From: Colias croceus
Lineage: Eukaryota; Arthropoda; Insecta; Lepidoptera; Pieridae
NCBI RefSeq assembly: GCF_905220415.1
Contig: NC_059549.1
Span: 1,736,001-1,800,000 of the forward strand
Direction: 5' to 3'
Length of the DNA stretch: 64,000 nt
Shown here piece by piece: positions 1 through 11,300 of this stretch; positions within the stretch are counted from its first letter, which is position 1; each line of letters opens with the position of its first letter. The position numbers and the translations under genes were made by a program. The notes beneath the pieces were generated by a model. The model had not been told where the DNA came from. It worked only from the letters and a program-made list of their open reading frames with translations, and made no database searches.

Positions 1-3000
1 GACAATAACGCTTTACTTTTAATAAATTTTCTTTCGGTTAAAAATCACTACAATCGAGTTTTGTCAAATGGTAAAAATTGTATTATTTTCATAAAATAGA
101 TGGTGATAAGTGAAAAGCTTCGGTAATCAAAAAATAAGGATACATGTTATATTGTATAATGTATAACAAATGATTATTAATTTATTATCAGCACTTGACA
201 AGTGACAACACAATTGACAACAATTCACACTTGAACTTTTACTTCTGACGCATTGGACACGCACGCCCACCGTCCCAGCTCAATCTGTATATAAATCTAG
301 TATTTTAGGTCAAATCGTCGTGGAAATAACCGATTGCACCCGCTGAGCGACACTCCAAACTATTTATATAATACTATGAGCTATTCAAAGCATGTCTGAG
401 GAGATAAATGGATAACGCGTTACAGCTCAAATGTTTTAGTTTTCCTTCGACAATTTAGTACTTTAGAGACAAGTTTTTAGGTCATCCAATAAGGGATTAA
501 GAACTTTAGAATATCATGAAATCAAAAAAGATGAATCAATTTATTATACATAAAAATACATACCTACGTAGTTCTGTCCCTAAGAACAACGTCAAGCAGC
601 CGTATACATTATGCAAAGTTGTTCTACATACACAGCATAGTTTTTGACGTTAGACATAATAATTTTCCTCGCAAGCTACTTCTAGGAATGTAACAGACAC
701 TACACAACTTCCGTCTGCATTACCTACCTGAGATAATTAACTGTTCAAAATGTTAATTATTCACTCGGAAATGAAACCCTTTATCGTTTGTAATACGACG
801 CGTGATTGGTGTTTGGATATTGATTTATCTCATAAAGGGAAAACAAGCCAGGCATTATATCAGCAAAGGGTTGAAAGAATTAAGCTCGGTAATGTTAAGT
901 CCCGGGGTTAGTAAACATAACCTTAATAAATATGTAACCTGGATGGATGAGAAATCTCAGATTGTAGTCTGGTATTATAAGAATAACGTTATTTTCTTAA
1001 CCTTTTACCAAAGCGGTTGTTACTAAATGCCCGAACCTCTATTTGTTTGTGATTGTAATCTTGAGACAAAAATTCAATTAAGAGCGAGCTCGAATCACGT
1101 ACTGAGAGTTCTTTTAATGTCAGAACTGATCTAATTTTATTTCTATTTTCAGTGTGAAAATGAAATTATATCCGAAGTTAACGTAACACATTGCTTCTAC
1201 AGGTAGATAATTAATAGTAATTGTTATCACGTACATCATAAAGAATGAGTAAGCTTCGCTATGTTCCAAAACTCGAAAATTATCTCTTGATTAGTTATTC
1301 CTTTTCGTTTATATCCATAACTTTTGAACATTATTAAACGTAGTATAATTTTAGGGTGCAAATTAAATTTTAACACATCACCCAAAATCCAGAACATGGT
1401 TCGTTAAAATATAGTTAATACTTAATACTCATGAACATAAGCCACAATATACTTGCGTTAGCTAACGACTGCGATTGTTATTTTGTTCGCTTAATAGCAG
1501 TTGCGAACAAAGTTGTTCGGACAAAATGTGGAATGAATTTGTGGTTTTGTTTGCGTTGTAATCTGTAGCTCAGAATCTTATTCTGATAATGCAATTTGAT
1601 AAAGAATTACATGTTCGATATTTGTTGGATTAATATATTATGCATATTGCTTGAATTGGATTACGCTGACATCGAGGGAGTTTCCGTATTGTTAGATATT
1701 GGTAGTATTCGCAAAATATAATGTTATCGTCATACTATTATGAACCAGAAGAAGATATGTTAAATTGTACTTTTATTGAAAATCCTAACTGAAATTGAAA
1801 CCCCTTTTAGTCGTTTATAATAGAACAGGGTAAAAAAATAGGTACAGGTAATAAATAGAATTCATATCTACAATACCTCTTACCATCAAGCCTGAGATAT
1901 TTCTATAAAAAATATCAAATTGACCTCAAAACATATTTAATCAAAGCGTTGTCTGAATCTTAAAAAAAGAAAGACTTTTAATGGTTTTCCTAACATAATT
2001 CACTTTCTTGAAATAATAGGCCGTGAACGTCAAAATAATGTTTTTCTTTATTTCAATGCTTTAAGACAAAAAATATTAACACTTTAAGAACGGGAATCAT
2101 AGCGAAAGTTAAGATTCGCCGCCCCCACATTTCATTGAAGATGCTGTATTTGACGTCAGCGCGGGCAAAAAAAACTTGTAATATTTTCGGAATTTTTGAG
2201 GAAAATTAAATTTTTACAACTTAACTCCTAATTTCAATTTCGGAAACAAACAAATCACTCGATATGTTATTTTAAGAATTGACTTCTTAAACTGGGTTAC
2301 TTGCAAAAGTTGAAAACACATTGCAATAAAGAGATTGCGTTAATGGATAACGTAAACACGTCACTCAAAATTGAAAGATTAGTGTGAATAAAATGAGCAA
2401 TATATTACTTGAAAGACATGAACCAAACCACTCTATGTAATTTTCCTACATAAGTATTAGTCTACAAATTCAATAAATACGAGTATTTACATAACAGTAG
2501 TCATAGGAATTTACGTATCTCCCTGTTGTATAGAAACGTACGTGACGTAGCTCCGTAAGGGATAACTTTAGATCTTCGAATAGAATCTCTATGGAAGTCT
2601 TTGTATGTGTACGAAAGAATGAAGTTATTTTACGTATCTATAATAGAAGATCATAATAACGTCATAAAAAGTAAAATATCATAATTTACAGAATATTACA
2701 TTAACATTATTCTTTGTAAAGTTGTTAGTTTATAGAAACATATTGTGCGTAAGTATATGAATACTGCATCGTATTACACGATAAATATAAAAAAGCAAAT
2801 GCATACTTTTAATTGCACAAACACAATAATTATATTCACAAATCAAATGCACGTACGACAAAGCCAAATGGATAATCCCAAAAGACACATTTCTAAACTA
2901 ATGAAAAAATGCCACCCACATTATATTTACTTATGAAACTTAATTACAGTTATTATCTACGTGAAAAAGCCGTTACAGTTAATGACGTGGCATTATAAAA

Positions 3001-3217
3001 TTTCTTTTTATATTCGTAATAAAACCTACGGTATCTTTATTAATAAAACTATTATTACTGACCAGCACCATGGCCTTTTCTTGCGTCCAGGGCCAAACTG
3101 AATTCGCTACGGTGTTAAATGTATGAATTCTTACTTTCTTTCGAACTAGTTAATCTAATTTTGTAGATAGTTATTCAGTAAAAAGCTTCCAAACTTTTTT
3201 CATGTGTTAGGTATTCT
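1..3217. other. Gene-free AT-rich upstream DNA
   Basis: I see no coding region, RNA gene or clear transposon here. Open frames are short, AT-rich and without recognisable motifs (for example 802-1026 and 2745-2936). Any upstream promoter or non-coding 5' exon of the SDR-like gene that starts at 5239 could lie here, but nothing in the sequence identifies it. Confidence 0.6.
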
Positions 3218-3411
3218 TAAGGCTGGTTGCAGAGCTTGACCGACCATCAGTGCGTACCGTCGGTCCTGACGATACGCATCAACAATGTGTATGAATATGA
3301 CACTATGCGTATGGTTGGTCTAGCTATGAACGGTTTTATGAATTTCCATACATATGACAAGCGCGACTGACGTACGCACTGATGGTCGGTCAAGCTCTGC
3401 AACCAGTCTAA
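3218..3411. mobile_element. PIF/Harbinger-like MITE, TAA target duplication
   Basis: Element 3221-3408 (188 bp) is flanked on both sides by TAA. Its ends are long inverted repeats: ggctggttgcagagcttgac at the left, and the reverse complement (gtcaagctctgcaaccagtc) at the right. The inverted match runs on through gaccgaccatcagtgcgta, with one mismatch near the tip. A 3-bp TWA duplication with long TIRs and no coding capacity is typical of PIF/Harbinger MITEs. The class assignment is inference. Confidence 0.85.
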
Positions 3412-4539
3412 ATGTTAAAGGTATATTGTACATGTATCTGTCAAAAGGATCATAAGGAATACTAATCAGAAAATTTTCCCTTTAATATTTCAATGTTTCA
3501 TAGACTATACGAAAAATTTTCCAGTAAAGTAAATTTTGTGAAGCCCGTATATTATTTGGAAACATGTTAGGTAAATTTCCACTTACTCGTTCTCTATATT
3601 TATCTACAATGAAGTGTATTTAACTCGCTCAAATATTATTTTAATTAAATCATCACGATTTATGTCGTTTATTTTACAATTTCCCGATTATTGGACATGA
3701 GTTGACACTCAAAAAACCTTTAAATTATGGGATTCTATTACTTAACAAGTCTACAACACTAAGATTTATTTAAATCACACATTCTTGTTATTAGTTCCAT
3801 AGAAAATGAAAAGTTTATGCATATTAATAAATTGAATTGTATGTAAATACAATGTCTACCTATTGTCCCGGAGTAGAAGATTTTTTTATATCGTTATTAT
3901 TTACTTATTAAAAGTAACGCTGCTTTAACCAGTCACACTATTATACTACTGAGAGAACGAAAATAATTTATTGTATATTTTATTTTCCAGCTTCAGTATT
4001 AGAAGAAATGATATGATATAAATATACAAATAAGACACACCTAATATATAATATATAAATCGAAACACAAAATTATCATCTTAATTTGAAAACAACGGAA
4101 TTGTTCACTGTATGTTTATGCCTGTGTATTATTAGAACGATTAAACTAAAATTAGCCAAAAATTTAAGCGCTCCTATATCATTAGAAGTTATGGTTAATG
4201 TTCTAATAATAAACAATATGTTTGGCAATATGTATGACATGATTAGTGTGTGTTTGTTTGCATATGATAAACTGTAGACAAAATTATGCATTCAATTTAT
4301 CATAAAAAGTTTATTTATAGTGAAACTACAATCTGAATCTCGCGCTACAAAATATCATTTCAATTTTAAATTCGTATAGACGTTTAAAAGCAATAATTGT
4401 AAAATACATTGAATTGAAATCGTCTAGAATTAACAAACGACATGCAATCGGATATTTCTACTGGGTGTGCCTTGATGAGTTTAACCTTTCAATTTTGTAC
4501 ATGATTGAATTGCAATCCCATTCTTTTTTTGATCTCTTA
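3412..4539. other. Gene-free AT-rich DNA
   Basis: Nothing recognisable. Two overlapping short frames on opposite strands near 4076-4291 are low-complexity AT-rich chance ORFs. Confidence 0.5.
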
Positions 4540-4911
4540 TAAGGGTCCGTTCACACAGACAGGCTCGGAGAGCATCGGCGCGCATTTTTCTTTTCACACA
4601 GACCGGATCGTATACGCTTGGAGTTGGTCGGAGCGGAGCCGTCAACTATTTCACATAGACCAGCTGGAAGCTATCTGAAAGCGGATGCGAATGTAATCGG
4701 AGCTGAACGGCTGCGCGAACGAGAAAAAGTACGCGATCGGAGCCGGTCAGCTCCTCTTATTATTTCACACCAAGCGCGTTCAAGCATTCTTAATGTCAAA
4801 AGCAGTGCACACGCAAAAATAAACCTTAAGTTACAAATACTAAAAACTCTGTTTTCATCGTGATAAGAATCTGCTCTCCTCTCAGAGCCGGTCTGTGTGA
4901 ACGGACCCTAA
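4540..4911. mobile_element. PIF/Harbinger-like MITE (366 bp), TAA target duplication
   Basis: Element 4543-4908 is flanked by TAA on both sides. Its terminal inverted repeat begins gggtccgttcacacagac at the left and mirrors gtctgtgtgaacggaccc at the right. The GC-rich interior carries several sub-repeats of a ttcacacagaccgg-like motif (near 4550, 4594 and 4650, more degraded at 4763). An 81-codon open frame inside is a by-product of these sub-repeats. It is a separate family from the MITE at 3218, but has the same 3-bp duplication type. Confidence 0.8.
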
Positions 4912-4984
4912 CTAAAAATTTAAAATGTGATTAATGTTTTACAATTTTCTCAAGTTTTTACATCTCTATGCACTAACCATAATA

Positions 4985-5110
4985 TAATATCTGGGTTCGA
5001 TTCCTAAGCCTGAAATGGTTATGTTAGCGGAAACAGCATTACAGTGACCTCAATAAAATGTCCTTTGTGTACACTAAAAGTGTAGAATATGTACAATAAA
5101 TGTGAACCAA
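4985..5110 (+). repeat. tRNA-derived SINE fragment (B box only)
   Basis: GGTTCGATTCC at 4994-5004 matches the RNA polymerase III B-box consensus exactly, and is followed by SINE-like body sequence. No A box is visible upstream, so this is at most a 5'-truncated SINE and not a tRNA gene. Confidence 0.4.
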
Positions 5111-5127
5111 TGTCATATGTCCATTTT

Positions 5128-5135
5128 TATAAATA
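5128..5135 (+). promoter_or_regulatory. TATA-like box upstream of the SDR-like gene (weak)
   Basis: TATAAATA lies about 100 bases before the start codon at 5239 and could place a start site near 5160. In AT-rich DNA such a match is common by chance. An alternative is that the coding exon begins at 5227 after a splice acceptor (cttttgtag, ending at 5226), which would imply a non-coding first exon further upstream. Confidence 0.15.
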
Positions 5136-5238
5136 CCGGACGAAATCATATTTATTTTATAAAAATCCTATTTTTTTTTTCATTCCACGGATAAAAAATT
5201 GATCTGAAATATTCAAACTTTTGTAGACATAATCCAAG

Positions 5239-5349
5239 ATGGCGGCAGGGGATGTGACCCGGCGCGCCTCGATCACGGCGCCCTCCATGCACCGGCGCCC
5301 TTCTGCACGCCGCGGCTCCCTTATTAAGAACCCGCAGACGCCCTCCCAG
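5239..5349 (+). CDS. SDR-like gene, exon 1 (start codon, basic N-terminal tail)
   Basis: It encodes residues 1-37, ends in phase 0 at cag and is followed by the donor gtattc. The peptide has eight Arg and one acidic residue. It holds three RRxS sites: RRAS 8-11, RRPS 19-22 and RRGS 24-27. The ATG context (aag ATG G) is favourable. It could be read as a mitochondrial presequence, as BDH1 has, but the following hydrophobic pair and the repeated kinase-type motifs also suit a cytosolic tail. Confidence 0.8.
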
Positions 5350-8300
5350 GTATTCTACAAATATTATTATAACAGTCGTTATCCGCGACGTCTCGTAAAT
5401 TAGTTAGGATTTGAATTTCACAATCCATTTGTTTCCACTTGCCTTTGTCTAGGAATCCACTGGAGACTGAAAGAAAATGTTATGTTATTATGTTGTAAAA
5501 GTTATTGCTTTATAATTGCCAGCATCAGCATCAGCATCAAGCATGAAACATATTATAGCAATTGAAGGACTGCCTATCTAGAAAAATTTTGGTAGGTATG
5601 CCAACAAACTGGATATTTTTAATGAACGACTCATAGAAGTAAGAAATGTTGGCATCTTGTCACATAACCTGGATAAAGTAACTATGAACTGCGATAGAAT
5701 TTTTCCTTTTAATAGTTCTGAAATGTTTAAAATTTAAAGAAGATAAGGACAAAGAAGATATATGGCAGTCATGACAATTCCAAGTAGGATGAAAATAATT
5801 AATTGTACAAAAAAATCTAAATAAAATCTATAAGTACAGAAACATACAAAAAGTTACTTTCAAGATTATTCAGTAGGTACCTAATAAAACAGTTACAATA
5901 ATAGCAGATTATTTTTATAATGAAAATTGGTTAAAATTTGAAATCACAGAGATGAGAAAATAGGATCAGTTATTTTATGGAACTACGAGAAGATCGCTAC
6001 GCTATGTTCATGAAGGCTTGAATGAAAAAAGTTTTCTGTGCTGAAAAAAGATATCAATAATTTTTTAAAAGTTAAATTAAATATTTCTTCATTATCGTCT
6101 GAAAACAACATTGTTAAGTAATAATTTGTTAAATTTTATTAGCTCAACTTTTAAGCCTTGTATCCACTTGAGCATGCTCAGGCGAATGAGCGGCTCATTT
6201 GGCCAAGCTGCTCAAGTAGAGACGCCTGAGCACGCGCGGCCCGAACATGCTCAGGCGTCTCCACTTGAGCGGCTCGGCCAACTGAGCCGCTCATTCGCCT
6301 GAGCATGCTCAAGTGGATACAAGGCTTTAGGTACACAGAAGTTTTGATGAATCAGTATATGAACGTCGCTCACACGAATTCATGGTATTAAATGGTTCCT
6401 AACATAGAGTCGTAAAACATTTGATGCATTCTACGCGCAATAATATTTATTGTGCTTTATTATTTACTCTAAAACTAGAACAATTTAACACATGGTCACG
6501 GGCAAGCGAAAATAAACTTATGTTTCCTGATTGCTCACACGATTTACGAGTTCAGAAAATGGCAAAGATAAGAATCATGCCATTTGACTGTGATGTCTGG
6601 TCGTTATTAATGTTGATGTTAGGCGATGTAAAAAACCTTTTCAGATGATGTTATTTTCACAGAAAGAATCTCTTCGAAAGGCTCGGTAGGAACATAAGTA
6701 AGTGACTATTGACCTGATGTATGTCAGTACTATTTTCAGTATTAGAAAATATTGTGTTATAAACGTTGTGTTTCATCAGTAGCGTGGGTTTAGACCGTGT
6801 GACAAGAATATCTAATTAACAAAAAATTAAACCTATTTCTAGTTTGAATAGAGAACACTTGGTAAAGGTTGGTAAAGGTTTTTGTACTGTAAAGAAAGGA
6901 AAACGGATATTTCCCCCTATCTAATGCAAACTGATCTAAAATTACAAATCATGTCACGACGGGAAAGAATCGAAAGTGTATGCTAATTAATAAAACTAGT
7001 TTCCTGAAACAGAATAAAACACTGATGTATATTATTTTTTACGTAGGTTTTTTATTTTTCACACATTTGACTGTTTTTACAGTACAGTTTCATATAGCTC
7101 TATAAATGAGAAAAGACAATGGTAAATATTGTAGTTGATCCTAAAAATACAACGTTAAATGCCTGTACATAATGCCTGTATAACAACGTTTAATGTTTAT
7201 ACAGCTTCTGACCGACTGGATTTGTTTATTTGAGAATTACATTGAAATTTACTTAGTTACGTCGAAGTTTTAGTAACTATAAATCTTTGATTTACGTGAA
7301 TGAAGAGATATTATTTATTTCGAACATGTTATAGGTACTATATAATTTTATGGTAATTATTTCTCATAATCTTAGTTTAATTGGTTTTATGTATTGTTCG
7401 TTTAATATTGAAATACGCAATGCAAACAGTTTAATTTATTCAACAGTGAATATTCGTAGGTATTATGCATATAAATTGCTGTTAACGTGAGTGCAGTTAA
7501 ACCACAGGTTAAACTACCTACATACTCTTAATCTGTAGATTATCTCACTGAGCATATTCAAATGTAAAACATAGTTTATATTCTGAACATTAGTAAGCTA
7601 ATTGATACGCTTTTCTATTATAATAATAACGGTGGTTAGAACATGGAATGGAACAAGTAAAACATAAAATTTTACCTCATAATAATATATTGAAAATGCT
7701 TTTACAATCATTATACAGCTTGCCATTTCCATATGATATAGGTAAATGCAATAAATTCCCTCTGATATCGATACTGACCTTTAAAACTTTATACGATATA
7801 AAATCTTATTTATCATAGGTTTCCTGAACAACAATAAGTATTGTATTTCACGTATTTCAACAAAAAGCTATTATTATTAATTTTAAGGATTTGCTCATCC
7901 GTTTATAATATAAAAACTACGATATCATATTATAAGCTACATAATTAGAGGCATTAATTATAATTCTTGTTTGTTTTGTACTGTATGTATTACAATTAAA
8001 TGAATATATCATGGTCTAAGTAAACGCATTGTGATTGTATCTAAAGGAATGTGTCGTAAATCTTGAGATTATCCGTCCCTTGTTCCAATTGCCTAATCTT
8101 CCTAATAGATTAGATGCAACTTACTTAGAGGTATAGTGGAGTCCCTAATTACATTTTAATTGGGTTTCATGGCTAAGCAATATTTTTTCTAATAACTTGA
8201 GATGACACAATATATTATAATTGTAATAATATAAATGCGAACAAAGTTATTTCGAAAACAATTTTAAAGAAAAATCTTACTATTCTGAAATGCTACCATT

Positions 8301-11300
8301 TTCTCTTTTTCTTTCTATAGAAAGTAATGTTAACATTTTTACAAATCTTTTACAGTGCATTGCCTCTAATTCGTTTTTAGCTCACTTGTTTTTAACATAA
8401 AAGTAGAAGTTATTTCCTTGAATTGTCCCTAATTCATATAAAGTTCACTTAGTTTCAATTTATAGAAGTATTACTAGTATATTTTAGTATTATAATGTCT
8501 GTGGTAGTATTTCCTTCATTAATTAAACGTTTCTTTTCTAGGAAGTGCCATGGGACATAATCGACAGATGTGCGTTGCCCGTAGTACTATGCCATGCTCT
8601 AGCCGTGGTGCTGTCAGCTCTTCTAAATGCTTTGCATATCAGCCAAGTGTCCGTGTTCACCCTGTTTCTGTGGTTCGCCATTTCTGTTACCGGATCCTTG
8701 TGGTTCTACCATAACTTGCAGGTATGTAATTAGACTATAAAATTATTATGTTTTACGTTTGCAATAAATGTTATTGTTGTTCACACATTTTATAGAGCTT
8801 AGGGGTACGTCATCCCTACGTGAAGAATATACGATCTAGAAATAACATAATATTTGATAGTGTCACAGTGTATAGTATAATGACGACATTTTGATTGATA
8901 GATGTATTTCTTCGATAATAGTCAATTTGGTTAAATTGTTATTATTATTTTCTTGTATGGACGCCCACACCCTGTAGGGCCATAGCCATTCGTTGGGAGG
9001 ATATAAAAGGGTAAAGAAAAAATTATATACTCACCATGGACCGAATAAAGTTCCAATAGCAAAAACTCCCCCCCCCCCGCGCTCTTCACGTCTTGACGTC
9101 ACCGGTGTTAGAAAAAATAAAGAAAAATGGTGAAAATTACAACCAGTCAGTATTTGTTTTTAGTTTATACATGTATGAACAAGAATAAAAAAAACAATTC
9201 CGACTTTTTTATCTCTTTTTATACACTTACGATTGTTTGTGAAATTTAATTAAAACTATTACTCACTGTAAGCCTAATTTTATCGAAGCATGCTTGACAT
9301 TTACGAGTATAATTACTTTCCTATTAAGGGAACAAATAAAGATAATACGTTATCCTAAGTTTTAATATTAAGCTCATGTTTACTTAATTGAGTCGTAACT
9401 AATATATAATTGATTTTATGATAAGCTAAATTTCTTTTAATAAAGTTCGGGTGAAATAAAAGTAATCTACTCTCACAGTGATGTAAATATAGATTTGTGT
9501 GGGTGTCAACTTGGAAGATATACCAAGTTTCTTTAAATGCTTGGTGTAATAAAAAGTTATATCAATATTAATAGATCATCCCCCTGTGTGGGCGTGACAG
9601 TAAAAGTTTGTTATCTTGCCCAAATTAAATGTTATGCAGTGCACTGCGCACTGTCGATAGTAAAAGTTCACTACTTTACGACTCGTCATATTTTAGGAGC
9701 TATTTAATCAAGCAAGATAAATCTTCAATATTTGTACAATCCATTGTATACTTTTACTTCTTATTGGTTTATTTCTTCGCCACGTATAATATAACTAAGT
9801 CGTAACTGTAGATTGTCACAACATTGTTCTATGTTTGTAACTACATGTCATGCTCTGCCCGTCAGGAAATATTTCCTTCCTCGCTTGATCTTCCTTTATT
9901 GAAGCCTTCACCTTCGTCTATATTATATTTCACCATAATAATCAACACAATTTATTTTATTTCTTTTTTCTGCACAACAATTATATTAAAAACATTAATA
10001 TTCAACAGTTATTTCAATTGCAACTGAGCTCGATAGTCTCACGTATAGTTTTGTCTCTCTTGGGCACAAATCTATAATGTGGCGGTCGGATAGTTTCTGA
10101 TAAATAAAAAAGATTAGCAAAACAGATGCGTCTGGACGCTCTATTGGGATTAAGGATACTCTTTTCGAACGAGAATAGCATTAAAAATAACTAGACGTAT
10201 AAATTTACAATAATTCTACAGAACAATTGTAGAGTCCTTTATTTTCTTTACAAAAATGACAATTGAGTATTTGAATAAAATTTTTTTTTGTGCTGAATGG
10301 AAAGATATTAGTTTTATAACAAAACTATTTTTTTAATTTTTTTTTGCAATAATTCAAAAGTTATTTCAAAATAAAAATAAGTCTTTGAATCCAGTACCGA
10401 AAACACTCCGACAACTCCCGAAGCGTCACCCGGACGCGTGTGACGTCATAATGTTAGTTTTCACACATTGCAGTTGATAGAAAAACGTATACAACTATAA
10501 CATTTTGACGTCACATCTATGGTGACCAGTCATGGCGCGTTTATAGTCACGTGATTTTAATTTAAATTTCATCAATTTTTAATTGCTTATAATTAATTGA
10601 AAAACATTTTTTTTTAGTTTTTTGCAATAAATATCAATATTATTAATAATAAAGTTTTAAAATACATGAAAAAGTCAATATTTTTTTTTTATTCAAATAC
10701 CTACTCAATTGTATGACTGTGTTGGAGATAGGTGTCGATCTACAGTCTATTGTTATGTTGTTGTTAATGTCTTTGAATAGTCAAAATAAAACGTTGTTAC
10801 ATAATGATAATATGACTTGGTGCCAACAATATCTTATTAATGAAAGCTTAAACGTCACACGATTGTCTAATACGAAGAAAGAAATGTTATTTTAAGCGCG
10901 GTTAACAAAGAACGCTTCAAATGTTTTTCCTATAATGTAAGCTCTAAATATAATTTGTATAAAATAAAAAATGCAACGTCATCAACTTGTTTAACTTGTT
11001 TAATGGTAAATAGGATGATTGTTGGACACATAATGTAAACACGTCAGACGAGCAAATAATTCTCGTGATGTCAAATAATATGATGTGCCTGTTTGTGTGA
11101 TTTTATGTTATGATAACATGCCAGATAAATAATTTGCTGGTGAATTTTTATTTTTTACAGTGATCTATTTTAATTAAATTACGAAATATAATTTTACATT
11201 ATCTAGTTATAATAAGTAAATAGTTTTTAGATTTTAACATAATATTTCATGATAGAGAAAGTTGTCATTTGATAACATATTAATTCTACTGTAAAATGTA

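Noticed and set aside
4618..4863. 81-codon ORF
   Set aside because: Lies wholly inside a MITE and is built of its sub-repeats.
4994..5004. Perfect B box as a possible tRNA gene
   Set aside because: No A box or acceptor-stem pairing upstream; best read as a SINE scrap.
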